This document shows positions 21,738 to 33,215 of a DNA stretch of 64,000 nucleotides, in pieces. Every line of letters begins with the position of its first letter. The stretch's first letter is position 1. The notes below the pieces were generated by a model, which was given only the letters and a program-made list of their open reading frames with translations, did no database searches and was not told where the DNA came from. This DNA comes from Symbiodinium microadriaticum (taxonomy: Eukaryota; Sar; Dinophyceae; Suessiales; Symbiodiniaceae). The stretch spans positions 167,093 through 231,092 of the forward strand of contig LSRX01000682.1 in assembly GCA_001939145.1 (NCBI GenBank), given 5' to 3'. The translations under genes were made by a program, and so were the position numbers.

Positions 21738-24700
21738 ACGAGCCTTCTTATCGGCAAAAAGAGCAGTGATTTGCTCCATCTGTCCTGCAAGCTGGGCTGC
21801 CATCTGCTGCGTCAACTCCGTCTGCAGTGAAGACACCGCGGTGTGCACGGATGATTGCATGTTCTGCTGGACTCGCCCAAGCTCAACCCTCTGCTCCTGA
21901 ACCGTGCAGGTCAGAGTATCAATTTGCTTGGCCTGGTCCGCAACCTTTGTACCGAAGCCCTGAAACCAACTTTCGAACTTTGTGCTCTGATGACGCATCT
22001 CGCCGATGGAGGTCTCAAGGGCATGCAGACGTTTGTCCTGTTCAGAGAGGCCAGGAGGTGGGCCAGCTTCAGCGATGTGCTGCTGCACGAAGTCCTTGAG
22101 GTCTTGGCGCAGACCAGTCTCAAGCTGGGCAATTTTTGTGACGGCTTCCGTTGATGAGCCAGGAAGGTTCTGCGATGCCCGAGCAGTGGACCAAGGGTCC
22201 TTACCATCGGCCCAAGGGTCAGTTGACTCGTCATGGTCGTCATCTTTGAGCAGCGCCTTGCGAGTGCGCATCGAGGCGCAGACTCCTGAAGTGGAGGAGT
22301 GGCGGTTGCCAACCTCCTTGACCTTTGTGGCCAGCACGAAGCTTGTGCCGAGGGGAAGAGCTTGCAGTGGTGGCTCAGTGGAGGCACCGATGAGCCAGGC
22401 GCTGCCCTCTGCATCGCCGCGGTCAGGTTGCAGAGGCTTGCCATTCCAGCCCCAGACCTTGAGTTGTTGAACCAGGGCAGTTCGCTGGTATCCATGTGGT
22501 AAGGGATGCAATCTGTAATGAGCTGCCACTCGGACTTTCAGGAATTGATGTTGCGGGCGCAAGGCCTCGAACACCTGCTGCTCATCGGCCTCTTTGGTCC
22601 TGACTCCGTACTTACAGCCCAAACGGGTAAGTGCAATGGCCTTCTCAGTGGTACGAAGATAATGCAGGGCCTGCGAAGCGGTGGCCCCCGGCAGCCACAC
22701 CACAGCCCAAGAGCTATGTGGCCCGGAGCCATCAGAAGCTCTCGGTTCGAGGTAGATGCCAGGCATGGCTATGCGAAAGGCATGCGGAAGAGCAGAGGAG
22801 GGCAAACGAACAAAAGCTTGAAAGACATCGGCCTCTGAGGGCTTGACCCTGCCACCTGCCAGACGACACCATTGCCTTGCCCAGATGTCCAAGAAGAGGT
22901 TCTCAACCTCCTCGTCAACGGCTGCATGGAAAGCAGAGCAAGAGTCGCAAGTGCTGAGCTTGCACACCTTGTATTCCGGCACTGATTGCAAGAGAGCCCG
23001 AATCGGGGCTTCTGCAAATTTGTCCCAGGGGATTTTGCACTCATCCCTGAAGACACTGAGGCGGCAGACCACAGTTGACAGCTTTTCTACCTCCGCAATA
23101 TCGGCAACAGCAAGCTGTACCTCCTCGTCTCCGAGTTGAATCAAAGTTCCCGTCACAAGGATAGCCTCTTGGGTAGGGGCATACAATGCGGGGAATCGCA
23201 GGGAGGTTGTGTTGACATGCCCGTGGGAGTTGGCATCAACTTCAGCAGTGGTTACCAAGGCCAGTGCATCAACACTCAGGTTCTTAGCGGCAGCAAGAAA
23301 AGGCATGGCTTGCCCGACGGAGCAGAAACAAACCCCAGTTGCACATGCCTGTACCTCAGCAAAGGAAAGCTGGCCGAGGGGGTTCCCTGACTTTGAAGTA
23401 AAACTTCCAGGAGAAAGCAACAAGCTGTCAGGGTCAACATGCAGAGGGGCAGCAAGGAGTGATCGTGATGCCCGCTGCTTCTTGGCACGTGGTTGCTTGA
23501 CCTCAGTACCGAACCTGGTCTGGGCTTTCTGCTCAATGTGAGCCTGCAGTTCATCCGGCTGAACCCACTTGAAGGGAGTGCCCGGTCGCGAGGCTGCTGC
23601 CTTCAGTGCTTGCCAAACGTTTTTCTGCGAAAGTGCTCCAGCAAGTGGGCCTGAGCCAAGCTTAGCAACAGCAGCCTGGAGGCGGGTCCCTGCAACATCT
23701 TCTGGAACCCCCTTGGAGATAAGGAGTCGTTGGAGCTCTTGCTCCTGTGCAGAAGACAGACCGCCCCAGCCTATGAGAGAGAAGGGTAGCGCAGGCAGAG
23801 TTGCGACAAAGGCATTTGCCCAGGCAAGCGCGGCTTCCTTGTCGCCAGGAACCAGAAGATGGCGAGCATGGGCTAGCACGATGGCTCCACAGGAAGTGTC
23901 GGCTTCTTGAAGCCAAATCGATTCCTCTCGGAGGCCTGCCAAGCAGCAGCTGCCCAAAGTGCAGAGAAGCTCGGCTAGCTTCAGAGCCGTGTCTGTGTTG
24001 CGACCTGGGATGCCGTCTAAGACTTCAGCGGTTGCTGTGCGTCCCTTGATGCGCAGGACCAGCAATGTCCAGTGCTGCTGAGCAAGGAATGGTGCCAGCA
24101 AGCAATGGCCATCCGGAAGAAAAGCCGCAGCAAAGAGTTCAGGTGAGAAAGACTCCACATCGTTGGCGAGGTGCAGAAGCTCCTCAGAGATGGTAGGCGG
24201 CAGTTGCAGCGCTGGGTATGCCGATGCACGAAGTACTCTAGTCAGGCCGCACCATAGGGCTGTGTCTGTGCACCCGGGGGAAGTAGGGCAGGGTGGGGCC
24301 ACTGAGGCAGGGGAACCTCCACAGGGAGTGGCATTGCAGATGCTCACAGCATCAAAGGCAGAAAGAAGATCACGCTCAAGCTGGGGACCAGACTCAATGT
24401 CCGTACCTGATGTTGCTGCAGAAGCTTTTGGCCCTCCTGTGGCCAGAGCAGCGGCGGTGGTGGGCTGGCAGATTGCATCGGCCGAGTCTCGCCTGGCCCG
24501 TTTGGTGGTGCACATAAGAGTGTAGAAGTGGACGTGGTGATGAGGTCGCAAGAAAGCACCGGGACCGAGCTGCCGTTGGCCTTCAAGGACCCGAACTAGG
24601 ATGCCAGGGCCACTGGTTGCCCTTTCCATTTCAATCAACTCGCCTGCAGTAAGAGGGCCAGGCACCTGCCAGACACGAAGATCTTCATCAACCTGCAGCT

Positions 24701-26072
24701 CATAACGCCCTCCAGGCAGGAGTGAAGGAACCAACCACAGATCGTGACGAAGCTGCAGCAGGCCTTTGCGATACTTGTCAAGGGCCAAAAGCGGGCACAC
24801 CGGAGGAGCTCGAACAAGCATGGCAGCCCATGCTCGCAGATGGGCAAGGACCCAAATCGCCTGAAGAGGAGAGGTCAGACAACCAACCAAGCACAAGGCA
24901 TCGCGAGGGGCTTGTGGGAGCCTATGCGCAGGCGACAATGCATTTAGCAGGCCAGCTTCTGACGGGTGCAAGTGCCGCACCCTGCCATTCTTTGCCGAAA
25001 TGATTCCGGTGCCGGGAAGACCCTTGGATGCGATGGTGTTGGCATCAAAAGCAGCAGGTCTGCAACCACAAGGGCACGGTCTTAGTGCATTCCCCCAGGA
25101 GTGCAAGGCAGGTGGCGCTTGAGCCGTGCTTTCCAGCATTCTGGGAACCTGGCCGTGAGGGTGCTTGCTGAATTCTTCTGCCTCCTCCTCATCCCAGACC
25201 AATGCTGCCTCTGTCTCATCAGGCCAGACCGGCCACTCTGGAATGACATGCTGCACGAGCCAAGGGTCTTGGGACTTGGGCCAGGGAAGCATCTGAAATT
25301 TCGGCAACTCATTTGGCAATAGAACCAGCCACCAGCGAATCCGGCTGGAAGCCCACTGGAATGCCAAATCAAGCTTGACAAGTGTGGTTTGGTAACCGGC
25401 TTTGGCAGCAAAATCTTCAATGCAGGCCCGAGTTGCTGGGTGAAGCCAGGGGTCCGCAGAGGTCACCAGAACTATTCCACTTGCTTGGGAAGTCCACGCA
25501 AGCTGCAGCACACTATGCAGGAGTCGGTTGTCTGTTGAGGCAGGATCTACACCCAAACCCTGAATACAATCCCACAACTTAGGGAGGCTGGCAGCAACGA
25601 TGCATCTGCCTCGGGGCAGCGCTTCATGCAGTTCACGGCGTGTGGCGGCATTCGCGAGGCTGCCTTCCAGCACACAAGGGAAGTTAAGGCGAAGAGCGGC
25701 ACAGGCCAAAGGGTTGGCTTCTTGCACAATGTGGCACTCGCCTCCCAGGGCCTGACAACCTGAAGCAATCCCACCAATCCCTGCACAAACTTCCACCATG
25801 TTGTGAAAGGATTCGCGATCCAAATCCTTCCTTTCGATCACCGTAGTGTTAGTGAGAACTTGCAAAGAATGGAAGCTCCCCTGAACACCTTGGTAGCGAA
25901 TACCGTACAAAGTCAGTACGGCTCCCGGCTTGAAATGACCTGTGCAGCGACACTGCTCGTCATGCCAAAGGGTCCTCAAGGTTGCGGCATGTACGTCCTG
26001 TGTCAAGACCTGAACAACGATGTCCACGAGATCGCCCGGAGAGGCAGAGGATAAAAGGGGGTCCCCAACCAT
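21732..26072 (-). CDS. LINE-A ORF1: fusion of C5-methyltransferase-like, Ulp1/C48 protease-like and coiled-coil regions
   Basis: An intact 1,446-aa ORF, unusually long for a LINE ORF1. Residues about 92-410 resemble a DNA cytosine-5 methyltransferase: motif I VEVCAGIGG (93-101), a QEANP/LRLNFP segment, motif VIII-like SSRIR (242-246), RHLHPSEAGLL (366-375) and VGCLTSPL (396-403). The motif IV Pro-Cys is replaced by LPK (163-165), so catalysis is probably lost. Residues about 600-770 resemble a Ulp1/C48 cysteine protease, with H667, D686, Q722 and C728 in the expected order and SCGAIVLAHA around the Cys. Residues about 1000-1240 are a conserved-looking segment of unknown role with a CxxC near 1042-1045. 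Residues about 1310-1440 are predicted coiled coil, as in L1-type ORF1 proteins. The start is the first ATG at 26072. It ends at the UGA CUA G stop. Domain calls rest on motif reading only. Confidence 0.8.
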   Translation of the reverse strand: MVGDPLLSSASPGDLVDIVVQVLTQDVHAATLRTLWHDEQCRCTGHFKPGAVLTLYGIRYQGVQGSFHSLQVLTNTTVIERKDLDRESFHNMVEVCAGIGGIASGCQALGGECHIVQEANPLACAALRLNFPCVLEGSLANAATRRELHEALPRGRCIVAASLPKLWDCIQGLGVDPASTDNRLLHSVLQLAWTSQASGIVLVTSADPWLHPATRACIEDFAAKAGYQTTLVKLDLAFQWASSRIRWWLVLLPNELPKFQMLPWPKSQDPWLVQHVIPEWPVWPDETEAALVWDEEEAEEFSKHPHGQVPRMLESTAQAPPALHSWGNALRPCPCGCRPAAFDANTIASKGLPGTGIISAKNGRVRHLHPSEAGLLNALSPAHRLPQAPRDALCLVGCLTSPLQAIWVLAHLRAWAAMLVRAPPVCPLLALDKYRKGLLQLRHDLWLVPSLLPGGRYELQVDEDLRVWQVPGPLTAGELIEMERATSGPGILVRVLEGQRQLGPGAFLRPHHHVHFYTLMCTTKRARRDSADAICQPTTAAALATGGPKASAATSGTDIESGPQLERDLLSAFDAVSICNATPCGGSPASVAPPCPTSPGCTDTALWCGLTRVLRASAYPALQLPPTISEELLHLANDVESFSPELFAAAFLPDGHCLLAPFLAQQHWTLLVLRIKGRTATAEVLDGIPGRNTDTALKLAELLCTLGSCCLAGLREESIWLQEADTSCGAIVLAHARHLLVPGDKEAALAWANAFVATLPALPFSLIGWGGLSSAQEQELQRLLISKGVPEDVAGTRLQAAVAKLGSGPLAGALSQKNVWQALKAAASRPGTPFKWVQPDELQAHIEQKAQTRFGTEVKQPRAKKQRASRSLLAAPLHVDPDSLLLSPGSFTSKSGNPLGQLSFAEVQACATGVCFCSVGQAMPFLAAAKNLSVDALALVTTAEVDANSHGHVNTTSLRFPALYAPTQEAILVTGTLIQLGDEEVQLAVADIAEVEKLSTVVCRLSVFRDECKIPWDKFAEAPIRALLQSVPEYKVCKLSTCDSCSAFHAAVDEEVENLFLDIWARQWCRLAGGRVKPSEADVFQAFVRLPSSALPHAFRIAMPGIYLEPRASDGSGPHSSWAVVWLPGATASQALHYLRTTEKAIALTRLGCKYGVRTKEADEQQVFEALRPQHQFLKVRVAAHYRLHPLPHGYQRTALVQQLKVWGWNGKPLQPDRGDAEGSAWLIGASTEPPLQALPLGTSFVLATKVKEVGNRHSSTSGVCASMRTRKALLKDDDHDESTDPWADGKDPWSTARASQNLPGSSTEAVTKIAQLETGLRQDLKDFVQQHIAEAGPPPGLSEQDKRLHALETSIGEMRHQSTKFESWFQGFGTKVADQAKQIDTLTCTVQEQRVELGRVQQNMQSSVHTAVSSLQTELTQQMAAQLAGQMEQITALFADKKARH

Positions 26073-26127
26073 AGCGTCAACGAAAGACTCTCGATGTTCG
26101 GTAGAAACAGCTCCACTACTGGAAAGC

Positions 26128-26143
26128 CTCGAGCCCAGAGCTA
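26128..26143 (-). other. possible degenerate spliced-leader relic at LINE-A 5' end
   Basis: The minus strand reads TAGCTCTGGGCTCGAG, which can be aligned with the spliced-leader tail (TAGCCATTTTGGCTCAAG) with a short gap. It lies about 56 nt upstream of the ORF1 ATG. The match is weak and could be chance; it is noted because LINE-B has a clear relic in the equivalent place. Confidence 0.2.
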
Positions 26144-26163
26144 TATATATATATATATATATA
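26140..26163. repeat. (TA)n microsatellite
   Basis: About 22 bp of alternating TA at the 5' side of LINE-A. A TA-rich target also flanks the 3' end of copy 1 (2480-2500). Confidence 0.9.
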
Positions 26164-27065
26164 CCTTAAGTTGCACTAGGAAGCACACATCTTGGGGTTC
26201 TGAGACAATTACAAGCCGTGCATGCTCCCCCCCCCCCGTCCCCTCTTGTGCTGCAGCGCTCCTTCTCAATGTTCCTCATTCGGGTGGACTTGATGTCGAA
26301 GGCGGAGGCGACTATGCAAATGACGCCGAGGATGCAGGACACATAGCCCGTCTGAGTCGATTTTCGTCAAACGGAAAAGATGTCAAAACAAAGGTTTAAG
26401 GTTTGTTGGTGCTAAACTGCTAAAATGGGGCTGGTAAAATCAGTAAGCAGGAAATTCCCTCCCGCAATTCAACCTCAAACTCTAAAGGACTCGCCAGCTG
26501 AGGTTCATGGTTCGCCTTCGGCAACAGAGAACCAACCAATGAACCAGTCGCACACGCACACACACACAAGAAAGAAAGAAGGAGTTTGGCTTCGGGGCTG
26601 CTTGGTGGAGGGTTCATGGTTACATGATGATCGCACGATGCTGCGAGACGCCATCGGGGAGGCAGGACGTGTCACGCAGCATGTGCTACCGGACTTTCAG
26701 CGGCCACCGCCGAGTTTGGCAGCACACATACAGAAATGTGATTTTGCTGTGTGAGATGAGGACTCACTTCCTCCTCCTATTTATGCTTGACAGAAATACT
26801 CCGAAACTCGACGCCAGCAGCCTGGCGCGGTTCTCCGATGTATAAATGGGACTATGCCTCCCTGAGCAGGGCATTCATAAACGGACACACAACAACTTGA
26901 AGACCCTTGGTAAACCCTGAAGAGTGCATCCAGTCCCCAAGAGCCAAACCCTCATCCGAAGCCTTTAGACCAACCCTTTAAGCCTAGCAAGCCTGAAAGT
27001 CGTTAAAAGTACCCCCCAAGACGAATAAACCCCTCCACACAATAAGGGTTACAAGGTTATAAGTT

Positions 27066-27177
27066 ACTTGGAGGTTCATGGGTAGTTATAAGTGGGGTTA
27101 GAAGTAAGGTAACTGCAGTTACAACCCATATTAGGGTGCTTATAACCATACTTATAACTACCCATGAACCTCCAAGT
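27066..27177. mobile_element. MITE-like element, family M3 (28-bp perfect arms)
   Basis: ACTTGGAGGTTCATGGGTAG... (27066-27093) and its perfect 28-bp reverse complement (27150-27177) enclose 56 bp. A diverged member with the same ends and interior lies at 61386-61487 in the opposite orientation. Confidence 0.7.
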
Positions 27178-27219
27178 ATAACCGGGATCCGACGACCAAG
27201 GCCTTCAAACAAAGGGGGA

Positions 27220-27330
27220 TCATTGTTCGTATACATGACCCTCTTGTCGCCGCCGGGTATCCACAACACCCAGCTTGCCACAGTAGCCGAAGTCACCGAC
27301 AAAGCCCTGGACGATGAGCCAAATGCCGTA
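27220..27330 (-). CDS. possible terminal exon, unidentified protein
   Basis: A 36-codon minus-strand frame reads YGIWLIVQGFVGDFGYC... and ends at TGA (27220-27222). Its composition is protein-like, with a hydrophobic segment, and the frame stays open further upstream. No family is recognised and no splice acceptor was fixed. It could pair with the hydrophobic fragment at 28860-29050. Chance is a real alternative. Confidence 0.22.
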   Translation of the reverse strand, partial: YGIWLIVQGFVGDFGYCGKLGVVDTRRRQEGHVYEQ

Positions 27331-28859
27331 CTGCCTGGGCTTCAGGGTGTGTAAGCTTGTAAGCCTTGGTTTAGAGGCTTAGTGCTCAGGTAGGTGGTGG
27401 GTGTCTTTGGGAGTTTATGGCTTTGAAAGTTCAGGGTTCTTACTTGGAGGCTCAGGGGACCCCACTGCATTTCACAAGTAATTAGGCTGCGAAAGGAGTT
27501 TTGCATTCCCTACCACTTGTGGTCATCCTGCTTAAAACTCAATCCCGAGCCATGAAGTAGCAGTAGCAAAGCCCTCTGAATTAAACCCGTTCCGTGATCC
27601 TTTCAGTTAAGTTGAAGGTCTAGCCGGTTCGAGCACAAGCTGATAGTCGAATGTAGCACAATCTACAACCCTAAACCCTGAACCCTAAACCCTAGTAATT
27701 ACAATATGCAGAATCATATTAATTTAGTATAGTACAATGAAATGAAAATTATAGTCTTGCGGTTTTGGGGCTCAGGCCTCAATTCGGGTTTGGGCACGAC
27801 GGCTACTACGACTCCGACCGGACGAAGATCCTTAACTCTTTGGGTAGTCCTCTAAGTCAGGGTCCCTTGTAGGGTCGCTATTATAAGGGTGCCGCCTTCT
27901 GTTTGGCTTCCTAAAAAGGGCTCCAGTTTAGAGAACCACCACTTTGCTGATGCTCACAGCTTACAAAGAGAGCGATTGCAGCTCTGTCGACACGACATTC
28001 TGACTACTCGTCAGCTATTGGAAGACATCGCACGAAGGCAGGCATTACGAGTAGCAGTGGCGTGATGGAGGAAAGTCGTTTTGGAGCCAAGCTGCAGCAT
28101 GTTTCGTGGAAAGCCGACAACCTGTGCTGGAATCGGGACATGTATGGGTTTCGCGGTGCTAGGTCACAAGGTGTTCAGTGCAGAAGCAGAAACCTGGCGA
28201 AAGCAGTAACAGCCATCGCCGTCGCTGTGGCAGAGCGCTGCACAAGCTACTACACATTTTGTTGAAATAATAGCTATCGGCAATTGACCCAAAGATTTTA
28301 TGTGTGTAGCAGTGGTGGCCACTGCCGTCTGTGTCGAAGGCAGATGCAAAACTGAAAGTCGTGCTAGACCAAATCACAAGGTGATAAATTAATGAAACAA
28401 TGCCCGTGGACGGCTGCAGGAACAGCATGCAACCAATCAGAGCTCATCGCTACAACAATACTAGTGAACAGCGGTAAACATGTGCAGGCAGTTGATCTGA
28501 CAAAAGAACGACGACATTCTAGATGCAATCCAAGACAAGGTCATGTAAACGACAACGGGAATGCCGCTGAGTGCCATTGCGGGCAGAATGTGTATGACGA
28601 CATGGAAAGCGGTGGCCCAAGATGGGCTACTGCACAAAGAGCCGTAGCTCTACGTAGACCCTCGAAACACCCTCAGGCTTCCGATCCCGGGTTTACGCCT
28701 TCGGGTTGAACGTCAGGATATATTTAGGCTCCCGCATCGCCACAGCAAGCACGGCTTTGAGAGTGTGGGTGCAAGGCTGGGTGTTAAAGAGTTGATATCG
28801 AAGGCTTGCACTTCAAGGGTCTGCGTAGACATGCAAAAACGAATCGAGTACTTGACAAG

Positions 28860-29050
28860 GGGTGCGCCTACTAGTTGGATCTGAGCGACTTACAACCGAT
28901 TCCTGGGTCCTATAAACCCTCAGTAACCCTGACATCTCTGCCTCCGTCCTGCTGACTCGACCCAACCCCACCTCGAGGGTCTGCGGCTGATACATCGCCA
29001 CACCGACGATTCCGATGATCAGCGCTGTGTAGTTGGGCAGGGCTGTCATG
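28860..29050 (-). CDS. possible exon with a transmembrane-like segment
   Basis: Within the minus-strand frame 28813-29121, the stretch MTALPNYTALIIGIVGVAMY is a convincing membrane helix followed by a polar segment. Exon borders are not determined and no family is recognised. It is on the same strand as all other credible coding here. Confidence 0.25.
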
Positions 29051-32000
29051 CCCCAGCTGGTCTGCCACCTAGCAGGCAATCTGTTCGAAAGCAGCAGGCT
29101 ACTTGTAGTCAGGTAAGCCAAATAAGTGGAACTTGTAATTAGGTAAGTAAGCTAAATAAGCTAAGTAAGTGGAATTCTGAGTTCAGATGTTCCCAGACAA
29201 GCATCCAAGTATAACTCTGCGCAGAGGCCTGCGGACTCTTGGATTCAGGGATCCCCTCAGGACTGAGGATCAAGTCTGGGGGACGAGAATGAGCAGACAC
29301 AGGTACTCTCCAGACTGCTAGAGGAGAACTTTCGGGCATCCCTGGTCTAGGTCTAGGACTCTGAGCTGTGAGAAGGTGGCATTGCAGCATGGCTTGCCAT
29401 GGCTAGACGCAAACACGAAGAGGGTTGAGGGCTCAGGGTAGACCGATAGCCTCATGACGCTGTGATTCAAACCAAGGAGTCCCAACTGCAACTCGGGCAC
29501 TTCTGGTTGCAATCGACCCACAGAGTGTACTCATCTGGGTTCGACCATGGGCAGTCATGCCACCTTTCTGCAACGTGGCTTGCGCAACGAGCTTTGTCTT
29601 AAAAAACCTGAAACCCGAAGCGCCCCAACAACAACGAGTGCTTGGGGTTGGACACCTAAATCCAACTGTCTAGCTGAACTCCTAAGCCGCACGCCCTGAG
29701 CACCCGAGCTTCTAACCTTAAACCGTGCGGCCTGTAAACTCGGCCGCGACAGCTCGGGCTTCCAGAACTATGCGCTTCACGGCTGAAGGCTGCTAGATGA
29801 AGCTCCCAGCTACTGCCACCAGGTGCTCATATGGATGCATGATGAGGCAGAGGTACACTAATGTACACTAGAAACGTGAGCGTTTTATTTACGACGGTGT
29901 TCGAGCATATCCATCTCTTCTCATAGTGAACAGGAGCCTTGCAAATCCTTCAGGGTTCTTATGCGTAACATTCCGGATCCAGAAGCGCAATCGCAACTCG
30001 GGTATCCTTGCCCCTTCCTGCCTCTCCGACTCTCTGTGTCTGTCTTTCTCTGTCTCTCTCTCCCTCTCTCTTTCTCTGTTCCCCAAGTTGTCCCTGTCTC
30101 ACCACCTGAAGTCTGCAAGCAACTTCCGGAATGAACATCTCTCCCGATGACAGGCACCACTTACAGTAAGGGTGGCTCTTTAGCTGGAGCGACAGGTATG
30201 GAAATTCCAGTAATGATTGGACAAGAACACTTCTATAAGTCTAGCCTCCTCAACCATAAACTCGCGTCTGCATACCCCAACCAGAAAAATCAGGTTCTCA
30301 TGCAACCAGGGGAATTCCAAAGATTCATAACTCACAGTTGTTTGTGGGACATGGGATCTCCAAACTTTGAAAAATGCCATATAAAACTACCTGAAAACAT
30401 ACGTTTCATTAACAAGTGAGCGGAGTAACCCTAAAAGCTACATACTAACCCGCAAGCTACACCCTACACATTAAAGCCTATAAGGTCAACCAGGAAGCTT
30501 CCACTCGAAGGAAGGAGGCTTGGCCCAGGCGTAGATAAGGCCAATAATAACGGTCATAACCTTGTTGGAGGGGCTTCCTGTCGGGGTCGGAAGAAATGCA
30601 AATATTATTCCTTAGGGGTTCTCTTAGGGTACGTGCCCTAGGCCCGCTCTTTTTGGAAAGGTTCGCGGCCGCTCTGTTGTGGTGTTAGATTTACTGTCGC
30701 TTCGGGCTTGTACGGCTTGGGATTCTTCCTTTGGAGCTGTGCTGGGCTTTGCCAGGACCCTACGGAACCTACCATTCAGAGCTACAGTGCCTGTGCTCTC
30801 ATTGGTCAGGTACTCTGACAAGTTCAAATGCTCGTGACAGACTGTCCTATTAAAAGGCTACGACGGCTACGGCTTCGATGTTAGGGAGGGAAACGTGAGG
30901 GTTTGTAGTCTCACTGTCGAACAACCCGGGCGAGGCTTCCAGAAGTTCTGCTGGAAGCAGTTCCCTGTAGGGTTTAAGTGAAGAGTGTACAGGAATTTCC
31001 GGGTGTTTCATCTGCGAACAAGCTATCGCCGACTGCGCCCCGAACCCCAAACCCTAAAAAACCCTAAATACCGCTAAACCCTAAACCATGAAACCCGTAG
31101 TTTAAGTGCTCGTGAAGCTTCGGCGCAACAATGTGGAGAAAGATGGAGAAAGGACTCTTCTCCGCAGAGTGAACATGACTTAGTGGCGTGACAGGAAATG
31201 ACTACTAAAAGCGGGCGTTAACTACGAATCCTTCCAACCGGTAGGTTAAGAAGCTTTTCGTCAAACCCAGTTGCTTACTTGTTACTTCCTGGAAAAAAGC
31301 ATCAATGGGACCCGAGCTGGAGAGAAATCGACACCGGAAATGGCTGATGAGCATAGCAGCGGATACCAATGTGCCGGCAATTGCCAAGAAGTCTCCCGTG
31401 GCGTACCTTCAAAACCGAGCTCAGGTTTTATATTCTTGGAGTTCTCCGTCGTCCATAATGTCCATATACAGGGAAACACCCGCACACACTCGGACTTGGT
31501 GTTGCCGTACCCCTCCCTTCTCCCAACCCTCCAATCAACAAAATAAGAAAAAATCCAGAGTGTCCAGCCACCGCTTCAGTATGGCAGTATGGACCATGAC
31601 CATTCTCACAATCGCTATTGCTTGTGGACTATGGCCCATATGCACCTATTTTCATCATTGTTACAATTATGCCCATGCATGCCACTATTGCTGAACACCT
31701 GGCACAAAGGATCTGATGCACGGAACGCATGCACAACAGACATTTCCGGGCCCAGCAACTGCAGGGCCGCCATAACATCATCAGGGCTTACTTATATAGC
31801 TTAACAAGATCCCACTCCCGAATCCCAAAAAGTTAAATGATGCTGTAAGGCTACGTAGTTGGCAACGCATGCCCCACCAAAACTTCTACACCAAACCCAA
31901 GGTTTTGGCATCCGGTGATGTTGTTACTTCCCTTGCGAAACCCCGAAGAAAGGAGCTCCCAACTCCCGAAAATGCGTCGGAGTCGCTTTTTTGCCATGGT

Positions 32001-32589
32001 TTTTTCTGAAAGAGGTGGGAGAGGCCGAGGAAAATTGCGGGACTTGCTGCTCCTTCTCTCTGGCTGAAGCTCCAAATGGCAGCGGAGCTAGATGAAAGTA
32101 GTGGTTTCCGACTCTCACACTCGTTTCACGTTGCTGGTTACACTGTTTTGGGACTACACCTAGTGCTGCCAAAAAAGTCGTGAATGCACGTGATGGCTTG
32201 CGAAGCCAAAATCTCTTTAGATCCTTGTTCCAAAATCTCACCCAAAATCGAAATGCAGATGGATGTATGTGGGATGGGATGCGATTCGACTGTGGGCAAT
32301 GCCTCTGAGCACCCTAAGCCTTAAAACCCTGCCCCGAGAGACCCTCCAGAACCCTCGACAACGACACAGAAACCAAGGCCCTACAAACTTAATTCCCTAG
32401 TAGGGGCATTAAGTATTTTGGGGGTATATTGTAGGTTCATTATACAGGACTACAGCTGCAAGAAAGAGGAAACAAGTAATATCTATTATGGCCTCTATCG
32501 CAAGCCTTAAAAGCAACCTATGTTAACAACAGTAAACAACAAACTCTATGGTCCTATAGAGCGCTCTAAAACCCTACCAAACCTCCAAG

Positions 32590-33215
32590 ATTAAGCCCGG
32601 ACCTTGCCCTGAACCTAAACCCCAAACGCCTGAACCCTACACCGAAAAACCTAACTCAAAGCCCTAAACTCCTGAACCCCAAACCAAAAAAAAACAACTT
32701 AAAGCCCTGAACCCCTAAACCCAAACCAAAGAACCCAACTTAAAGCCCTGAACCCCTAAACCCAAAACCCAAAAACCGAACTCAAAGCCCTAAACTCCGA
32801 GACCCAAATCCCAAAAACCTAACTCAAAGCCCTAAACTCTAAACCCCAAACCAAAAAACCTAACTCAAAGCCCTAAACTCCTAAACCCCTAAACCCGAAA
32901 ACCTAACTCAAAGCCCTATAACCTCCTAGACCCAAAACCAAAAACCGAACTCAACGCCGTAAACTCCTAAACCCCAAAACCCAACTAAAAGCCGTAAACT
33001 CCTAAACCCCCAAACCCGAAAACCTAACTCAAAGCCCTGAACTCCTAAACCCAAAACCAAAAACTTACTCAAAGCCCTAAACTCCTAAACCCCAAAAACC
33101 CAACTCAAAGCCCTAAACTCCTAAACCCCTAGACTCCTAGACCCAAAACTAAAACTCCTAAACTTATAAGCCCCTGAAATCCTAAACCCTCAGACCCAAA
33201 ACCCAAACCTAAGCC
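32590..33215. repeat. degenerate minisatellite (AACTCAAAGCCCTAAACTCC units)
   Basis: Around a dozen imperfect units of roughly 40-60 bp share the core ACTCAAAGCCCTAAACTCCTA and telomere-like AAACCCC spacers. It probably grew from telomere-like sequence. No coding is seen. Confidence 0.75.

Larger units (their letters stand above)
16777..26143 (-). mobile_element. LINE-A, near-full-length non-LTR retrotransposon
   Basis: This is the only LINE-A copy here that carries both ORFs: ORF1 (21732-26072), then a single UGA, then ORF2 in the same frame (16855-21731, broken), then a short 3'UTR with a stem-loop ending near GTGTGTGC. The left (3') border is defined by comparison with 2490, where the flanks differ. 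The right (5') border is uncertain; similarity cannot be tested because the other copies lack it, and a (TA)n run begins at about 26141. It is very similar to copy 1 over ORF2, so activity or duplication was recent. Confidence 0.85.

Noticed and set aside
27311-27335. Minus-strand GTACGGCATTTGGCTCA resembling the LINE-B spliced-leader relic
   Set aside because: It lacks the CAAG end, needs two gaps and lies inside an exon-like frame; treated as coincidence.
32590-33215. CRISPR-like regular repeat
   Set aside because: Units vary in length and sequence and have no unique spacers; a degenerate minisatellite in a eukaryotic genome.
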